Below are positions 35,055 to 37,559 of a DNA stretch of 37,559 nucleotides, piece by piece (position 1 is the first letter of the stretch; the number at the start of each line of letters is the position of its first letter). The translations under genes and the position numbers were made by a program. Source of the DNA: an uncultured Chloroflexota bacterium (GTDB lineage: Bacteria; Chloroflexota; Chloroflexia; Chloroflexales; Chloroflexaceae); contig CAKZKA010000096.1 of the NCBI GenBank assembly GCA_937120965.1, forward strand, positions 1-37,559, in the 5' to 3' direction. The notes under the pieces were generated by a model that was given only the letters and a program-made list of their open reading frames with translations, did no database searches and was not told the DNA's origin.

Positions 35055-35148
35055 GTTTCCCCATCCCCCTGCCTGTGGAGCGGCAAGCCCTCCCCCCGGG
35101 GCGGAGCAGATGCGGGCGCAGCGTCGCTGCGCCGCTCGCAGGTGTGCC

Positions 35149-37488
35149 TTATCGTCCAACAATCGGCAGATAGCGCCGCTGTGGCGCCAGGTCTCCAATC
35201 ACGGCAACCGGACTGGTCGCCAGCGTTCCTCCATCCTGAACTCCATCGGGGTCGCTGAACGTCGCGCGCACCCGCAGCGTGTCAAGGGGGCGAACGCTAG
35301 CGCCGCTAAGGTTGATCGTTGCCCGGAAGGCCCCCGGCTCACGGGTGACCGGCACGCTCTGAAACGCCGCGGCGTCGGCTGAGTTGCGGAGGACATCCCA
35401 CTCGATTGTTGCGCTACCGTTGGCGTTGAGATCGCTTCCGAACGGCGCAATTACCGTGGCCTGGGTACGCTGGGGGTTAATCTCGATGATGATCGGTGCG
35501 GTAATCAGGCGATCCGGGTTCGGCCCGCGATTGATCGGCGTGAAGCTGGAGGCCAGGGTCCCGCTCGTCCGGTAGGGGTAGAAAGCGCCGAGCAGTGCCG
35601 GGATGCTCTGCTGGGTGGCGAGCAAGTTATTAGCTGCCGGGTTGAATCCGCCGCTTGCCGAGCCCCAATGGTAGACAAAGGGGCCATTCGGCTTCTGAAA
35701 GCTGGCCAGCGCACCGAGAGGCCAGCGACCCTGCTTGTGCCACTCCGGACGCGTCAGGTCCACTCCGGCGGCGAGCAACCCCTGAATGGCATAGGCTGTC
35801 GAGTTGCTATTGACTGCGCCGAACGCCTCCCAACCCCCACTGGCGGCTTGCGAGCTACGCAGGAAGTTGATGCCGTTGACAACAGCAGGGCTATCCGGTG
35901 CAACTCCGGCAGCGATCAAGGCCTGCAAAGCAAGACCGGTTTCGTCAACAATGCCCCAACTGCCGCTGGCTGTTTGGAGGCTGTTCAGGAAGGTAATGGC
36001 CTGCGCCGGAATTGGCTCACCGGCTGCGACAAGGCCGAGTATGGCGAAGGACTGGTTGGTGACACTGGCGGCGCCGCTGGTGAAGCCCCGTTGCGCATCC
36101 GTGCTGTAAGAGCCGTTTGCTTGAAGGGTGGATTGCAGATCGGACACCAGATTGAATCCCGCAAAACTGGCAGGGTTGCCGCCTGCCGCCACAACCCCGA
36201 CGATCAACTTGCCGGTTTGAGCCGGGAAGATCCGCTGGCTATCATCGCGTGTGTAGGTAGGCGCAGTGGCAGCGAGGTAATCGAGGGGCGAATTGTTTGT
36301 GCTGCTGCGGAGCTGATTGGGGTTATAACCGGCAGCCACAAAGGCGAACAGAGTATCCAGGGTTGCGTCTGGCGCCGAGGCGCTTCCGAAGGCAGGCCAT
36401 CCGCCATCCGGATTCTGTGCCTCCCTGAGGTAGGCCAGCCCCCGCTCGACCCGCAACGGTCGCCCCAGGAACAGCGGCTGATCGGTAAGGCCGTAGAGTC
36501 CCTCCAGGGTCGCGTAGGCATTGAAGAAGCGCAGGGCGATCACTCCCTCGTCGTTTTGTAACCCGAGCAACGCCTGACGCGGATGAGTGCCGCCCGTGCC
36601 CCAACTGCGGGTCATTGGCACATAGCCGTAGGCTGACAGCGCAGTCATCGCCCAGCCACTACTATTGGCCGGCTCGTCGCCGCCAGTGTCTCCCCAGAGC
36701 GCCGTGCGCCCGGTCTGGCTGGCGCGGAGGAAGGCCAGTGCTCGCTGCACCGCCGGATCGGTCGGCGGCACATTGCCGCTGCCAATAAGCGCCAGCAGGC
36801 CGTAGCCGGTCACATCAATGCTGTTAATCCAGCTCCCGTTCTCGCGCTGCCGGCCAATAAGCCACTGCGTGGCCGCTGGTGGGATAGGTCGCCCCGCAGA
36901 GACCAGCCCCAGGATCGCCAGTGTCTGATTGATCTCGCTAGCCTGCCCGCTGGCAAAACCCTCGACAGCATTGGTGCTGTAGGTGCCATCGGCCCGGTAG
37001 ACGCCTTCGAGCTCGGCGATCAGGTTCACACCGCCGAATTTGTTGCGTGGGTCCAACCTCGCAGCGCTCACTGCCCCCAGCACCAACCCCGCGCGACCGG
37101 GAAACAGATTGTCAGTTGCCGGTGTGTCGTCCTTGTAGATGTAGCCAACCACTTCGGCGGCCAGATAATCGGCCAGGGTGCGGTTGTCGTTAGAGACCAG
37201 CGCATTGGCCGGGTAGCCCACGGCATTGAGCGCCATGAGCAACCGGCTGGTGCCGCCGGGGTCGGCGCCGGCGCCGAACGAGTTAATGCCCCCACTGGAA
37301 ACCTGCTGCGTTCGCAGGTATCCTACCGCCCTCTCAATCGCCTGGCTTTCCAAGAAAGGATAGGTGGCGCTTGCTGACTGCGCTGGCGCAGTCGCCAGGG
37401 TTACACGGGCAGGCCCGACGGTAACTGTGCCGAAGACCAGCGTGACGACGAGCGTGAGCAGTCCTGACCAGAGTCGTTTGCGGTACAT
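35149..37488 (-). CDS. Exported double alpha/alpha-toroid protein, transcobalamin alpha-domain-like
   Basis: A 779-aa exported protein. Seen: a signal peptide (about 1-38); two homologous halves (about 45-335 and 340-640) of alpha/alpha-barrel repeats with 'GSW...D.TG.ALQALIAAG' and 'GGW.AFG' motifs; the recurring 'YSTNAVEGFASGQAS..NQTLAILGLVSAG'-type order; 'ATQQSIPALLGAFYPY' closing the second half; and a beta-rich C-terminal domain ending in 'RYLPIVGR'. The fold is that of prenyltransferase/terpene-cyclase repeats, also used by the alpha domain of intrinsic factor and transcobalamin. No DxDD cyclase motif was found. Leading the corrinoid locus, a corrinoid-capturing role is the best guess. 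The ATG has a weak GAGG upstream. Confidence 0.8.
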   Translation of the reverse strand: MYRKRLWSGLLTLVVTLVFGTVTVGPARVTLATAPAQSASATYPFLESQAIERAVGYLRTQQVSSGGINSFGAGADPGGTSRLLMALNAVGYPANALVSNDNRTLADYLAAEVVGYIYKDDTPATDNLFPGRAGLVLGAVSAARLDPRNKFGGVNLIAELEGVYRADGTYSTNAVEGFASGQASEINQTLAILGLVSAGRPIPPAATQWLIGRQRENGSWINSIDVTGYGLLALIGSGNVPPTDPAVQRALAFLRASQTGRTALWGDTGGDEPANSSGWAMTALSAYGYVPMTRSWGTGGTHPRQALLGLQNDEGVIALRFFNAYATLEGLYGLTDQPLFLGRPLRVERGLAYLREAQNPDGGWPAFGSASAPDATLDTLFAFVAAGYNPNQLRSSTNNSPLDYLAATAPTYTRDDSQRIFPAQTGKLIVGVVAAGGNPASFAGFNLVSDLQSTLQANGSYSTDAQRGFTSGAASVTNQSFAILGLVAAGEPIPAQAITFLNSLQTASGSWGIVDETGLALQALIAAGVAPDSPAVVNGINFLRSSQAASGGWEAFGAVNSNSTAYAIQGLLAAGVDLTRPEWHKQGRWPLGALASFQKPNGPFVYHWGSASGGFNPAANNLLATQQSIPALLGAFYPYRTSGTLASSFTPINRGPNPDRLITAPIIIEINPQRTQATVIAPFGSDLNANGSATIEWDVLRNSADAAAFQSVPVTREPGAFRATINLSGASVRPLDTLRVRATFSDPDGVQDGGTLATSPVAVIGDLAPQRRYLPIVGR

Positions 37489-37509
37489 AACTGGCCTCTT
37501 CGAAACTGT

Positions 37510-37559
37510 AAAGGACGGTTACGGACTTTCCGGCAGGTAGCAACCCGGCCTCCGTCCCA
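37510..37559 (-). promoter_or_regulatory. Possible 3' end of a cobalamin riboswitch
   Basis: In the leader of the toroid gene the minus strand reads TACCTGCCGG, like the 3' half of the B12 box (consensus ...ACCTGCC), about 40 bases before the start codon. GGACGG near the window edge can pair with CCGTCC downstream, and CCGG with CCGG around it. The rest of any riboswitch lies outside the window, so this is only suggestive. Confidence 0.3.

Noticed and set aside
35149-37488. Toroid protein as squalene-hopene cyclase or another terpene cyclase
   Set aside because: It has an export signal, no DxDD catalytic motif, and sits in a corrinoid locus; only the repeat fold is shared.

Overview
The window looks like a chromosome piece from a high-GC Chloroflexota bacterium, most likely class Chloroflexia. 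This is inferred from gene content: exported proteins and lipoproteins with Pro/Thr-rich tethers, DUF4397 proteins, an arsenite-oxidase pair of the Chloroflexus type, a CobN chelatase served by ChlI/ChlD-type AAA+ subunits, and intergenic space crowded with palindromic repeats. Species cannot be named from this sequence. No rRNA, tRNA or CRISPR array was seen.

Left part (1-11150): a lipoprotein c-type cytochrome and a small membrane protein; an FAD oxidoreductase translationally coupled to a bL28 ribosomal protein, whose leader holds a good promoter covered by an inverted-repeat operator; a two-gene envelope unit (NagPA-like lipoprotein and polysaccharide deacetylase); and a DUF4397/subtilase island with a four-repeat DUF4397 protein, a subtilase with a C-terminal propeller-like domain, and a broken S8/DUF4397 chimera.

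Middle (11151-21048): a GT4 glycosyltransferase and a divergent GT28 MGDG-synthase-like enzyme; a GAF histidine kinase interrupted by an in-frame TAG, followed by its NarL-type regulator; arsenite oxidase genes aioB and aioA (the Rieske subunit appears to be a Tat lipoprotein); an FmdE-like zinc-ribbon protein; and a small membrane protein.

Right part (21501-37488, all minus strand, read from right to left): a corrinoid acquisition and remodelling locus. It begins with an exported double alpha/alpha-toroid protein, then two exported DUF4430-like (transcobalamin C-terminal-like) proteins, a BtuC permease, a BtuD ATPase, a wrecked PduO-type adenosyltransferase, ChlD- and ChlI-type AAA+ subunits, CobN, and CbiZ. 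No BtuF-type binding protein is present. The toroid and DUF4430 proteins match in architecture the two halves of animal intrinsic factor/transcobalamin, so this may be a split bacterial transcobalamin feeding BtuCD. This is the most interesting system in the window.

Mobile small elements have reshaped the locus. A 104-bp MITE occurs twice in inverted orientation with one mismatch; one copy cuts the adenosyltransferase gene and the other supplies the stop of a DUF4430 gene. A second, roughly 200-bp element and about 15 copies of a GGGGAAACCCGGTTTCCCC-type palindrome fill most gaps.
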